Positions 1 to 7,297 are shown, counted from the first letter of the stretch. The stretch: 64,000 nucleotides of DNA from JAFAFN01 sp963707555 (GCA_963707555.1 CAVPQM010000009.1:1-64000); one strand, 5' to 3'. A program made the numbers and translations. The notes: generated by a model from the letters alone, not told the origin.

Positions 1-392
1 GCTGCGTCCTCGTCGGGCTGCTTGGTCAGCTGCACCTGCTTCCCGCCGACGGACACCACTCCGACCTGGTCCCCGGCGAGCACCAGCGAGTCCGGGTGTC
101 GAGGTGCCACCGCGTCGGCCTTCGCCCTGGCCAGCACGGCGGCGAAGTCCGCTGCGTCGAGCTCGTCGAAGAGGTGGTCGAGGGCTCGTTCGTCGACCTC
201 GGGCGGGTCGATCGACACCGTCAACCCCTCGCCGGGACCGACACCCGCGTCGGCGAGCATCGACGCCCGATAGCGCGACCCGGATGCGAGGACGAGTGGC
301 AGACCCACGTCACGCAGCAGCCCCAGGGGCAGTGGGCGATCCGACGGATCACCGGCGGGCGGGGCGAGGGGGTCGTGGCTCACGCCTGTCAT
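1..392 (-). CDS. maf: Maf-like nucleotide pyrophosphatase, C-terminus beyond the window
   Basis: The N-terminal ~130 residues of a Maf/YhdE-family nucleoside triphosphate pyrophosphatase, a house-cleaning enzyme that hydrolyses non-canonical or excess NTPs. The visible part has the family signature: LVLASGSRYRASML near residue 35 (normally S-x-S-P-R-R), then PPEVDERA, the AxxKA-type helix and LAGDQVG (usually ADTVV). The start is ATG at 392, about 3 nt after a GGGGAAAG purine run. It is transcribed divergently from the isochorismatase-like gene. The normal P-R-R of the substrate loop is R-Y-R here, and the Asp of ADTVV seems preserved as GDQV, so substrate preference could differ. The gene continues off the left edge. 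Confidence 0.8.
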   Translation of the reverse strand, partial: MTGVSHDPLAPPAGDPSDRPLPLGLLRDVGLPLVLASGSRYRASMLADAGVGPGEGLTVSIDPPEVDERALDHLFDELDAADFAAVLARAKADAVAPRHPDSLVLAGDQVGVVSVGGKQVQLTKQPDEDA

Positions 393-470
393 CTTTCCCC
401 ACAGCGGCCCCAACCCCACAGCGACGCCGTTCCCCACAGCAGCACCGTTCCCCACCGGTACCCTGACCCG
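393..470. promoter_or_regulatory. Divergent promoter with four CCCCAC(AG) repeats and a leaderless -10 box
   Basis: This 78-bp divergent spacer holds four near-copies of TTCCCCACAG (about 395, 411, 430, 449). On the plus strand TACCCT at 459-464 lies 6 nt before the ATG at 471, the geometry of a leaderless actinobacterial promoter. The repeats could be operator sites shared by both genes. They resemble DnaA boxes only weakly. Confidence 0.45.
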
Positions 471-1082
471 ATGCCACGAGCCCTGCCACCCGCCGCCACG
501 ACCGCGGTCGTGACGATGGAGCTGCAACGCGGCGTCGTCGGCGACCTGGGCAACATGGCGGCGCTGACCGCCGCAGCCACGGCTCGGGGCACCCTGCAGC
601 GGTGCGGCGTGCTGGTCGACGCTGCTCGCTCCAGCGGCGTCGCGGTCGTGCACGCACAGGTCGAGTGGCGGGCGGACCGGCGCGGCACGCCGCTCAACAC
701 GCCGATGGTCTCGATGCTCGCCAAGAACCCGGCGCAGATGCTCGAGCACACCGACGCGGTCGCGCCGGTGCCCGAGCTCGGTGACACCTCGGGCGATCTG
801 GTGTCGGTTCGGCGACACGGCCTGACCCCGTTCACCGGCACCGACCTGGACGCGCTGTTGCGCTCGCTCGGCGTCACCGCCGTGGTCGCGTGCGGGGTCT
901 CGCTCAACGTCGGCGTGCTCGGGCTCTGCCTGGGAGCGGTCGACCTCGGCTACCAGGTCGTCGTGCCGACCGACGCGGTGGTCGGCGTGCCGGAGGCCTA
1001 CGGCGACGACGTGATCGAGCACTCCCTGCGCCCGCTCGCCATGCTCACCACGGTCGACGAGCTGGTCGCGGCGTGGGGCTGA
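471..1082 (+). CDS. Isochorismatase-family cysteine hydrolase
   Basis: 203 aa. It has the isochorismatase/nicotinamidase fold: N-terminal strand and loop TMELQRGVVGDL, a central FTGTDLDALLRSLGV segment, and the nucleophile region VACGVSLNVGVLGLC with the expected catalytic Cys. In classical members the triad is Asp-Lys-Cys. Here the Asp position reads Glu (ELQ for DMQ) and the Lys region reads SVRRHG, so the usual Lys appears replaced by Arg. A cis-peptide-like ACGVSLNV turn is kept. The substrate cannot be read from sequence. ATG at 471 is supported by a TACCCT box 6 nt upstream and no Shine-Dalgarno sequence, so the mRNA is probably leaderless. Confidence 0.8.
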   Translation: MPRALPPAATTAVVTMELQRGVVGDLGNMAALTAAATARGTLQRCGVLVDAARSSGVAVVHAQVEWRADRRGTPLNTPMVSMLAKNPAQMLEHTDAVAPVPELGDTSGDLVSVRRHGLTPFTGTDLDALLRSLGVTAVVACGVSLNVGVLGLCLGAVDLGYQVVVPTDAVVGVPEAYGDDVIEHSLRPLAMLTTVDELVAAWG

Positions 1083-1105
1083 GACCGCAGCCTGTCAGCC
1101 GGCGT

Positions 1106-2662
1106 TCAGGACAGCCCCAGTGCTCCGGCGAGTGATCCTGCCGAGTCGAGCACCGCGGCGCGAGTGGTCCCCGGCACCATCAAGGTGATCCAGTCCACTC
1201 CGGCGTCCTGGAGCTGCCCGACCTCGTCGACGAGCGCGCCGAGGCGACCGACCGGGTCGGCCATGTACTCGTACTGCCCGAACGGTGCGAAGCAGATCGT
1301 GAGCGGCTCGGTGCGGCCGTGCTCCTCGCACAGCTCCCGTGCACGGACCAGGCGGCGCTCGAACGTCGCGAGATCGGCGATCGCCGCGGTGCGCAGGCCC
1401 GTGGTGTCGGCCGGGGTCGGGAACGGCGACCAGCCCTGTGCCGAGGTGACCGCCCGACGCAGCGCCGCGGTGCTGTTGCCACCGACCCAGATGGGTGGAC
1501 CGGGGCGCTGCACGGGCGTCGGCAGCGCGGTCACCGACCGGGCCGACCACTCGGCGCCCTCGCCCTGGAAGGTCTCGCCGGACCAGACCTCGGGCAGGAC
1601 CCGCAGCGCCTCGTCGAGCAGCGCGCCGCGGTCCTCGAACGACGCGCCGAGCGCGGCGAACTCCGGGCGCAGGTAGCCGGCGGCGACGCCGACGGTCAGG
1701 CGACCCCCGGAGACCACGTCGACGCTGGCCAGCGCCTTCGCAGCGAGCAACGGGTTGCGGTACGGCAGGACGTAGACGTTGGTGTGCAGCCGGATGCGTC
1801 GCGTCACCATGGCCGCTGCAGTCAGTGCCACGGTCGGTTCGAGCGCCTGGTGGCCACCACCCGCGAGCCAACGGTCGTCGGGAGCGGGGTGATCGGTCAC
1901 GTACGTGCCGTGGTAGCCCATCCGTTCGTACGCGCTCGCCAGCTCCGCGATGGCTGCGCCGGAGACCAGCTCGGCGCCCGACGCGACACGGTCCACGGGC
2001 AACCCCAACGAGAACCGCGTGGTCGCCTCGAAGCGCCCGGTGAGCCACTCACGTGCCCGCTCGACCATGGGTGCACCGACCTCGTGGCCGCCGTGCAGGA
2101 CCTGTGAGGTGACGTCGCGACCGCCGGCGCCGAGCACGGCAGCTGCGTCCTCGCCCATGAACGACGGCACGATGTCGTCGCCGTCACCGCCCAGCACGAG
2201 CAGCGGCCCGGACCCGCCTGCCTGCCCGGACCCACCTGCCTGCCCCGACCCACCTGCCGCGCCGGGCGGCGCCGGCGGGTCGTCATCGAGCTCGGGCAGG
2301 AACGCGCACATCGCGACCGTCGCGTCCGCGACGACACCGAACTGGTCGAGCAGGAGCGCGACCGCCCCGCCCTGGGAGAACCCGGCGACGGCGACCCGGC
2401 GTCCGCCGGCCCGCACCCGCTGCACGACGTCGCCGACACGTGCGACCGCGTCGGCGACCTGGCGGGTGGCCGCCCCCCGAGGGCCGTTGTCGAACCAGCT
2501 CCGCACCGGGCCCTCGGCACCGTCGCGGGTCGGCGCCCCGGGAGCGACGACCTCCCAGCCGAGGGGCGCCACCTGCGCTCCCCATCTGCGGGCCGAGCCC
2601 GGATCGTCGCCGTGTCCGTGCAGGACCACGAGCACACCGCCTGCGGGATCGAACCGTCGCAT
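1106..2662 (-). CDS. Fusion: alpha/beta hydrolase (phospholipase/carboxylesterase type) + luciferase-like F420-type oxidoreductase
   Basis: One uninterrupted frame of 518 aa joins two families that are normally separate. Residues ~1-215 are a carboxylesterase/phospholipase-type hydrolase: VVLHGHGDDP oxyanion region, nucleophile elbow GFSQGG, late Asp in GGDGDDIVP and His in LHGGHEVG. Residues ~225-518 are a luciferase-like monooxygenase of the F420-dependent kind: RFSLGLPVD start, YVTDHPAPD, TNVYVLPYRNPLLAAKALASVDVVSGGR and GVAAGYL. I place the start at ATG 2662, the first Met before the hydrolase core; ATG 2776 (38 residues longer) is possible but would overlap the divergent sigma-factor start region. 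A Gly-Ser-Gln linker inside the hydrolase comes from an 18-bp tandem repeat (2210-2263). No stop or start codon sits at the domain junction. Confidence 0.75.
   Translation of the reverse strand: MRRFDPAGGVLVVLHGHGDDPGSARRWGAQVAPLGWEVVAPGAPTRDGAEGPVRSWFDNGPRGAATRQVADAVARVGDVVQRVRAGGRRVAVAGFSQGGAVALLLDQFGVVADATVAMCAFLPELDDDPPAPPGAAGGSGQAGGSGQAGGSGPLLVLGGDGDDIVPSFMGEDAAAVLGAGGRDVTSQVLHGGHEVGAPMVERAREWLTGRFEATTRFSLGLPVDRVASGAELVSGAAIAELASAYERMGYHGTYVTDHPAPDDRWLAGGGHQALEPTVALTAAAMVTRRIRLHTNVYVLPYRNPLLAAKALASVDVVSGGRLTVGVAAGYLRPEFAALGASFEDRGALLDEALRVLPEVWSGETFQGEGAEWSARSVTALPTPVQRPGPPIWVGGNSTAALRRAVTSAQGWSPFPTPADTTGLRTAAIADLATFERRLVRARELCEEHGRTEPLTICFAPFGQYEYMADPVGRLGALVDEVGQLQDAGVDWITLMVPGTTRAAVLDSAGSLAGALGLS
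2210..2263 (-). repeat. 18-bp x3 in-frame tandem repeat (GGSGQA linker)
   Basis: Three consecutive 18-bp units (2210-2227, 2228-2245, 2246-2263) differ by one to a few bases. They encode a repeated GGSGQA linker in the hydrolase half of the fusion protein, just before the LLVLGGDGDD strand that carries the catalytic Asp. The length is a multiple of three, so copy-number change would leave the frame intact. Confidence 0.85.
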
Positions 2663-2779
2663 CCGCTCACTCTCGTTCCCGCGGGCACGGACGCACAAGC
2701 GCGCCGCTTTCGAGCCGCACGCCCCCAGACTGAAGCGTGCATCGACGACGAGCGACTCGACGTCGACCGGAGCCATGAC

Positions 2780-3343
2780 GTGTTTCCCCTGAGCCGCAGC
2801 CGACGACGACGAGCCGATCGGGCCGATCCTCCGGTCCTCGATCGACAGCTGCGCGACCTGATCGACGAGCACGCGTCCGCGGCGTACCACGTCGCGTTCT
2901 CGGTCCTGCGCGACCGGGGCCTGGCCGAGGACGCGGTGCAGGAGACCATGATCAAGGCGTGGCGGGGCCTGCCGGAGTTCCGCGGCGACAGCTCGACGCG
3001 GACGTGGGTGCTGCGGATCGCGCACAACACGGCGATCGATTCGTTGCGCCGTCGCCGGGACCGCTCGACCGCTCCCGAGGACCTGCCGGACCAGGCGGGC
3101 CCCGCCTCTTTGGACGATCCGGCGTCGCGGGTCAGCGGACGCGATGACCTGTCCCGACTCAAGGTCGCGCTCGACGGCCTGGACGAGACGAGCCGGACCA
3201 TCGTCGTGCTGCGAGAGGTCGAGGGGCTCAGCTACCAGCAGATCTCCGAGACGCTCGGCATCTCGATCGGCACGGTCAAGTCGCGCCTGCTGCGAGCTCG
3301 ACGAACCCTCCAGAACACGGTGAAGGACAAGGAGGACCTGTGA
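2780..3343 (+). CDS. ECF-type RNA polymerase sigma factor
   Basis: 187 aa, sigma-70 family, extracytoplasmic-function type. Region 2 reads LIDEHASAAYHVAFSVLRD, then AEDAVQETMIKAWRGL and STRTWVLRIAHNTAIDSLRRRR; region 4 reads LDETSRTIVVLREVEGLSYQQISETLGISIGTVKSRLLRARR, the helix-turn-helix that reads the -35. The start is GTG at 2780, chosen because GGAG at 2769-2772 lies 7 nt upstream; the open frame runs further upstream without support. The stop overlaps the next gene's GTG start (GTGA at 3340-3343). No zinc-binding anti-sigma factor follows; the partner slot is taken by a short acidic protein and an MscS-like membrane protein. Confidence 0.88.
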   Translation: MFPLSRSRRRRADRADPPVLDRQLRDLIDEHASAAYHVAFSVLRDRGLAEDAVQETMIKAWRGLPEFRGDSSTRTWVLRIAHNTAIDSLRRRRDRSTAPEDLPDQAGPASLDDPASRVSGRDDLSRLKVALDGLDETSRTIVVLREVEGLSYQQISETLGISIGTVKSRLLRARRTLQNTVKDKEDL

Positions 3344-3705
3344 ACGGTCACGACCACCTCGACCCCGACGACGTGCCGGACGACGCGCTCGACGACGAGC
3401 CGAGGGGCGACCCCGGTGACGATCTCGGCGACCGGTTGCGGTTGCTGCTCGGCCCCTCGGACGGGCTCGACAGCCGCACCACCCGCGACGTCGACAGCGC
3501 GTTGCGCGCCCGGTCGCCGCTCGCCGCGGCGTTCGAGCTGTTCGGCGTCGGCTGGTGGACCGTCGAGACGCTCTTCACCGACCGAGCGCTGGCCGACCAG
3601 CCAGCGACCGACGGCCCGGCGACCGGTGACCCGCTCACCGATGACCCGGCCGGACCACTCACAGGTCGGGCACGCGGTGCCGACGGAGACGTGGAAGGAC
3701 CCTGA
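3340..3705 (+). CDS. Small acidic hypothetical protein coupled to the sigma factor
   Basis: 121 aa, GTG start overlapping the sigma-factor stop by 4 nt, hence translationally coupled. The first 35 residues are Asp-rich (DPDDVPDDALDDE), followed by LRLLLGPSDGLDSRTTRDVDSALRAR and a hydrophobic patch FELFGVGWWTVETLF; the tail is Pro/Thr/Asp-rich. There is no HxxxCxxC zinc motif and no convincing transmembrane helix, so it is not a classical anti-sigma factor. The position suggests a regulatory role for the sigma factor, which is inference only. I recognise no family. Confidence 0.65.
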   Translation: MNGHDHLDPDDVPDDALDDEPRGDPGDDLGDRLRLLLGPSDGLDSRTTRDVDSALRARSPLAAAFELFGVGWWTVETLFTDRALADQPATDGPATGDPLTDDPAGPLTGRARGADGDVEGP

Positions 3706-3707
3706 CC

Positions 3708-4421
3708 ATGGACTACACGAACCTGATCTGGGCGGCGGTGGCACTCGGCTGCGGTCTGCTGATCGGAGAGATCTCGGGACGGCTGCTGCGCAGCGCGCTC
3801 GGGTCGTCGCGCTCGGCGAGCTACCGGGAGAACGCGCCGACGATCGCCCGGCTGGTGTTCTGGGCCTCGACCGCGGTCGGCCTGGTGCTCGCGGTCGCCG
3901 TGGTCGACGACGCCGCGCTCGAGGACCTGGGTCGGCGTCTGGACGACAACCTGCCCAGCTACCTCATCGCCTTCCTGACCGTCATCGCCGGCTACGCGGT
4001 GTCGGTCGTGATCGCCGCGATGGTCGGCCAGTCGGCGCGCAAGGCGACCGGCATCCGCCAGCGTGGGCTGGAGCGTGCGCTGCAGGCGGCGATCCTGGCC
4101 ACGGCGATCGTCGTGGCGCTGACCGAGCTCGGCGTGGAGTCCTCGATGCTCGTGGTCCTGCTCATCGTGGTCGTCGGGACCCCGGCCCTGGCGGTCGCGC
4201 TGTTGAGCGCGCTCGGCGGACGTGAGGTCGCCATGCAGCTCGCCGCCGGTCGCGCGCTGCGCCATCAGCTCCGAGCCGGTCGACGACTCGTCTGCGGTGA
4301 GGTCGCCGGCCGGATCGTGGTGGTCCACGCCACCGCGGTGGAGCTCGAGGACGACGACGGCGCCCGGCACCACCTGCCGAACCGAACCCTGCTCGACCGG
4401 GGCTTCACGGTCGACGGCTGA
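3708..4421 (+). CDS. MscS-like mechanosensitive channel-related membrane protein
   Basis: 237 aa. Four hydrophobic segments (about residues 3-22, 45-65, 82-105, 125-165) precede a cytoplasmic beta domain with the MscS pattern: GRRLVCGEVAGRIVVVHATAVELEDDDG then LPNRTLLDRGFTV. It lacks the large C-terminal alpha/beta domain of E. coli MscS and stops just after the beta domain. It begins 2 nt after the stop of the acidic protein, with a GGAAGGA ribosome site, so it belongs to the sigma-factor operon. The likely role is an envelope tension channel or sensor; ion conduction is unproven. Confidence 0.7.
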   Translation: MDYTNLIWAAVALGCGLLIGEISGRLLRSALGSSRSASYRENAPTIARLVFWASTAVGLVLAVAVVDDAALEDLGRRLDDNLPSYLIAFLTVIAGYAVSVVIAAMVGQSARKATGIRQRGLERALQAAILATAIVVALTELGVESSMLVVLLIVVVGTPALAVALLSALGGREVAMQLAAGRALRHQLRAGRRLVCGEVAGRIVVVHATAVELEDDDGARHHLPNRTLLDRGFTVDG

Positions 4422-4649
4422 GCCGTTCGCACAAGCCCTCGCAACAGGTCCTCGCGGACAGGCGCTGCGGCGGCAGCGACCGCAGGCCGCAGGGACGTTT
4501 CCGAGGAATTCCGAAGTTTCTCGCGACTTTCGCGTCCCCGGTCCGTCAAAGACATCAACAGCGAACGAACGGAGTCCGCCCGCTCGACTCGCTCACCGCC
4601 TCCCGGCTTCCCCAACTGGTGCTTCGGTTCGGTTCCCTGGGACGCATCT
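4422..4649. other. Non-coding spacer
   Basis: About 230 bp with no supported gene. It holds a locally AT-richer patch (4498-4560, GAATTC and TTTCTCGCGACTTTCGCG) and ends in the hairpin described separately. I see no convincing promoter here for the plus strand. Confidence 0.4.
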
Positions 4650-4677
4650 GTCGAGAGCCCCTTCGGGGGCTCTCGAC
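4650..4677 (+). terminator. 12-bp perfect hairpin with TTCG tetraloop
   Basis: GTCGAGAGCCCC (4650-4661) pairs perfectly with 4666-4677 across a TTCG loop, the exceptionally stable C(UUCG)G tetraloop. It sits downstream of the sigma factor operon and just before the -10 box of the Dabb gene. There is no U-tract, so it is either an actinobacterial-style terminator or an RNA stabiliser. Confidence 0.6.
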
Positions 4678-4707
4678 GCGTCCGGGCTGCCGGTTAGCGT
4701 CGGCGAC

Positions 4708-5001
4708 ATGATCCGCCACACCGTCCTGCTCCGCTTCACCGAGGGCACCGACGGCGCCACGATCGCTGCGATCGTCGACGCCCTCGAGGCGCTCCCCTCG
4801 GTCATCCCCGAGATCCACGCCTACTCGGTCGGTCGGGACCTCTCGTTGGCCCCCGACAACGCCGACCTGGTCGTCCAGGGCGACTTCGACGACGTGGCGG
4901 GTTACGAGGTCTACCGGGACCACCCCGCGCACCGGGCGATCATCGAGCAGCAGATCCTGCCGGCGCTCGACTCGCGGGCGGCCACGCAGGTCGAGTGCTG
5001 A
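4708..5001 (+). CDS. Dabb-domain (stress-responsive alpha/beta barrel) protein
   Basis: 97 aa. A ferredoxin-like dimeric alpha/beta barrel (Dabb) domain: MIRHTVLLRFTEGTD start, LEALPSVIPEIHAYSVGRDLS, ADLVVQGDFDDVAGYEVYRDHPAHRAIIEQQILP, which match the family's conserved strands and the YxxHPxH segment. Function is unknown for most members; some are cyclases or stress proteins. The start ATG 4708 has TAGCGT at 4695-4700, exactly 7 nt upstream, and no Shine-Dalgarno, so the transcript is probably leaderless. Confidence 0.85.
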   Translation: MIRHTVLLRFTEGTDGATIAAIVDALEALPSVIPEIHAYSVGRDLSLAPDNADLVVQGDFDDVAGYEVYRDHPAHRAIIEQQILPALDSRAATQVEC

Positions 5002-5059
5002 TCCGACGCGGAAGCAGCACCCGACGGTTCCGGAAAGTCCGAAGATCTTTTCGCCCCCG

Positions 5060-5097
5060 AGCGCGTGACAGCAGTCACTTCGTGCCCTAGGGTGCCC
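5060..5097 (+). promoter_or_regulatory. Putative promoter with GTGAC inverted repeat
   Basis: GTGAC-AGCA-GTCAC (about 5066-5079) is followed by CCTAGGGTGCCC, whose TAGGGT fits a -10 box. It lies ~185 nt before the dehydrogenase-like gene; the hairpin at 5189-5230 would be in its 5' untranslated RNA. Confidence 0.35.
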
Positions 5098-5188
5098 GGG
5101 ACCAACTGCTGTTGGGCCGGTCGAGCACCACCGGGCGACGAAGAGCCTCCGGGCAACGCGACGTCCACCGGGGTTCCCGGTTTCGGTC

Positions 5189-5230
5189 AGGCCGTGTGGA
5201 CGGATTCGGGGGGTTTCGTCCACACGGCCT
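5189..5230 (+). promoter_or_regulatory. Long perfect inverted repeat in the leader of the dehydrogenase-like gene
   Basis: AGGCCGTGTGGAC (5189-5201) is perfectly complementary to 5218-5230. The stem extends inward by a G-C (5202/5217), a G-U and an A-T pair, leaving a loop of about 10 nt rich in G. It lies ~48 nt before the ATG at 5278. There is no U-tract, so an operator or an RNA element is as likely as a terminator. Confidence 0.6.
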
Positions 5231-5277
5231 CCGAAGTTCTCGGACGGCCCGACCGGCGCGCGTTTTCGGGCAGACTC

Positions 5278-6333
5278 ATGGCGATGGGCCACCAGAAGAT
5301 CACCGGACCTGACGATTCCGACATGACCGGATTCGTCATCATCGACCTCGACGGCGCCTCCCGGGCGGACGGGATCGTCCGATCCGCGAAGAAGGTGCTC
5401 GTCGACGGGGCAAGGACGCTGGCCCGGTCGCGGACCTATGCCTGGGCGCTCATGGGCCACCAGGTCTCGGGCGCGTCGGCAGCGGTGAACGTGGTCCCGG
5501 AGTCCGCCGATGCCGGCATCGCAGCGTTCTGCGACGCCGTGCGCGACCAGGTCGCCTCGGGCGCGCTGTCGCTCGACGCCGGCAAGGGCGTCAGCCGCGA
5601 CCAGCTGTCACCGCTCGAGCAGCTCGACACGCGCGGGCCCCTGCGGTCCGAGCCTCGGCCGTTCGGCACGCTGTCCGACGAGCTGCTCGCCCGCAGCGTC
5701 CTCGCGGCCGCTGCCACGGCACTCGGCGGACTCGACGGCCGGACCGTGGCCGTCGAGGGCGCCGGCGCCTCGACCGCCGCACTCATCTCGCTCGCGTCGC
5801 AGGCGGGGGCGAAGGTCACCGCGCTCGCCACCACACGCGGCACCGTGGTCGACCCCGCCGGTCTCGACCCGGTCTCGGTCGTCGAGGGTCTCGCCGAGCA
5901 CGGCGAGGGGCTGCCGGCAGCGCTCGGGTCCGACCTCGCCCCCGGCGTCGTGCTCGAGACCGACGCCGAGGTGCTGCTCTGCGGCTCCAAGGCCGGCCTG
6001 ATCGACCACCTGGTCGCGGCTGCCCTGCCCCAGCGCCTCGTGGTGCCCGTCGGCGCGGTCCCTGTCACTGCGAAGGGTCTCGCGGTCGCCAACTCCCGCG
6101 GCATCACCGTCCTGCCGGACTTCCTCACCACGTCGGGACCGCTGCACGCCTGGGCGCCGGACGCTGCTGCCGATGCCGACGCTGTCGTCAGCGCTGCCGA
6201 GGCGTTCGTGTCATCGACGACCGCTGCGCTGCTCGACCACGACGAGGGCCCGGTGCTGGGCGCGTGCTACCTCGCCGAGGACTTCCTGAGGACCTGGCAG
6301 GAGCAGCTCCCCTTCGGCCGACCCCTCGCCTGA
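5278..6333 (+). CDS. Glu/Leu/Phe dehydrogenase-like protein, catalytic lysine apparently lost
   Basis: 351 aa. The C-terminal Rossmann part is clearly the amino-acid dehydrogenase family: GRTVAVEGAGASTAALISLASQAGAKV, then VVDPAGLDP, DAEVLLCGSKAGLID, and PVTAKGLAVANSRGITVLPDFLTTSGPLHA, matching the family's PxA..i, AN.P.T and PD...N.GG segments. In active enzymes the N-terminal domain has a G-G-x-K-G/A catalytic lysine; the aligned stretch here is HQVSGASAAVNVVPE, with Ser where Lys is expected. The family's GAN.P and NAGG are also altered (GAVP, TSGP). It may be an inactive paralogue or have a new role. ATG 5278 or 5284 could start; CAGACT at 5271-5276 is 7 nt before the latter. Confidence 0.7.
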   Translation: MAMGHQKITGPDDSDMTGFVIIDLDGASRADGIVRSAKKVLVDGARTLARSRTYAWALMGHQVSGASAAVNVVPESADAGIAAFCDAVRDQVASGALSLDAGKGVSRDQLSPLEQLDTRGPLRSEPRPFGTLSDELLARSVLAAAATALGGLDGRTVAVEGAGASTAALISLASQAGAKVTALATTRGTVVDPAGLDPVSVVEGLAEHGEGLPAALGSDLAPGVVLETDAEVLLCGSKAGLIDHLVAAALPQRLVVPVGAVPVTAKGLAVANSRGITVLPDFLTTSGPLHAWAPDAAADADAVVSAAEAFVSSTTAALLDHDEGPVLGACYLAEDFLRTWQEQLPFGRPLA

Positions 6334-6359
6334 GCCGGCGCGCACCCCGGCGGCCTGTG

Positions 6360-6425
6360 GAGCCCGAGCCCGGGAGCTGTCGAGCCCGAGCCCGGGAGCT
6401 GTCGAGCCCGAGCCCGGGAGCTGGC
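6360..6425. repeat. 22-bp x3 tandem repeat
   Basis: Three head-to-tail copies of a 22-bp unit (6360-6381, 6382-6403, 6404-6425) containing AGCCCGAGCCCGGGAGCTG. Each unit contains the palindrome CCCGGG. The array fills most of the spacer between two plus-strand genes and ends ~10 bp before a TACCGT box at 6436-6441. Confidence 0.9.
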
Positions 6426-6476
6426 CGGCCACGGGTACCGTGAACGGTGACCTGTCCACGTCACCGGGGGATCGCC

Positions 6477-7235
6477 GTGCGTCCGCAGAAGTTCACCTTC
6501 CCGTCCTTCGACGACCCCGCCCAGGAGCGACTGCACCTCAAGCAGCGGCTCGCCGCGGCCTTCCGTCTCTTCGGACGCTTCGGCTTCGACGAAGGCGTCG
6601 CCGGGCACATCACCGCTCGCGACCCGGAGCACGCCGACCGGTTCTGGGTGAACCCGTTCGGCATGAGCTTCAAGCAGATCCGTGCCTCGGACCTGCTCTG
6701 CGTCGACCACGACGGCAACATCGTCGAGGGCGACTGGCCGCTCAACAGCGCGGCGTTCGCCATCCACTCGCAGGTCCACCGGGCGCGACCCGACATCGTC
6801 GCGGCGGCACACGCCCACTCGCTGCACGGCAAGACGTTCTCGTCGCTCGGCGCGCTGCTCGATCCGTTGACGCAGGACTCGTGCGCGTTCTACGACGACC
6901 ATGCGCTCTTCGACGACTTCACGGGCGTCGTCGACCAGGTCGACGAGGGGGCGAGGATCGCCGCCGCGCTCGGCGACAACAAGATGGCCATCCTGCGCAA
7001 CCACGGACTGCTGACCGTGGGCACCTCGGTCGACGCCGCTGCCTGGTGGTTCATCACCGGCGAACGGACCTGCCAGTCGCAGCTGCTCGCCATGTCCGCC
7101 GGCAAGCCGGTGTCGATCGACCACGAGACCGCCACGCTGACCCGCGGCCAGGTGGGCACCGAGGTCGCCGGCCTGTTCAGCTTCCATCCGCTGTGGTCCT
7201 GGATCGTCGCCACCGAGCCCGACCTGCTGGACTGA
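6477..7235 (+). CDS. Class II aldolase/adducin-family protein
   Basis: 252 aa. The family signature is complete: a glycine-rich VAGHITARDP loop, then NPFGMSFKQIRASDLLCVD, the zinc ligand pair in AAAHAHSLHGK, and the later histidine in LRNHGLLTVG. The family includes L-fuculose-phosphate aldolase and decarboxylase-like enzymes; the substrate cannot be read here. I prefer GTG 6477 because a GGGGG run lies 6 nt upstream; GTG 6447, 5 nt after a TACCGT box (6436-6441), is an in-frame alternative. The C-terminus ends in PLWSWIVATEPDLLD. Confidence 0.82.
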   Translation: MRPQKFTFPSFDDPAQERLHLKQRLAAAFRLFGRFGFDEGVAGHITARDPEHADRFWVNPFGMSFKQIRASDLLCVDHDGNIVEGDWPLNSAAFAIHSQVHRARPDIVAAAHAHSLHGKTFSSLGALLDPLTQDSCAFYDDHALFDDFTGVVDQVDEGARIAAALGDNKMAILRNHGLLTVGTSVDAAAWWFITGERTCQSQLLAMSAGKPVSIDHETATLTRGQVGTEVAGLFSFHPLWSWIVATEPDLLD

Positions 7236-7297
7236 GCACCGTCCGGCCCCAGCTGCACGGCGCCGGGCTGCACGTGCGGTCCCCCGGACGCGACGAG

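Noticed and set aside
393..470. Replication origin with DnaA boxes
   Set aside because: TTCCCCACAG only loosely resembles TTATCCACA; no dnaA, dnaN or gidB genes nearby.
1897..3201. Long minus-strand frame across the sigma factor and hydrolase
   Set aside because: Arg/Ser-rich and without family motifs; opposite-frame shadow at high GC of the well supported sigma factor and esterase.
3348..4373. 341-aa minus-strand frame opposite the acidic protein and MscS-like gene
   Set aside because: His/Asp-rich low complexity without motifs; antisense shadow.
4510..5240. Three TCCGAAG(T/A)-containing sites as a regulon
   Set aside because: Only seven conserved bases in three scattered places, one inside a spacer and one inside a hairpin flank; expected by chance is not excluded.
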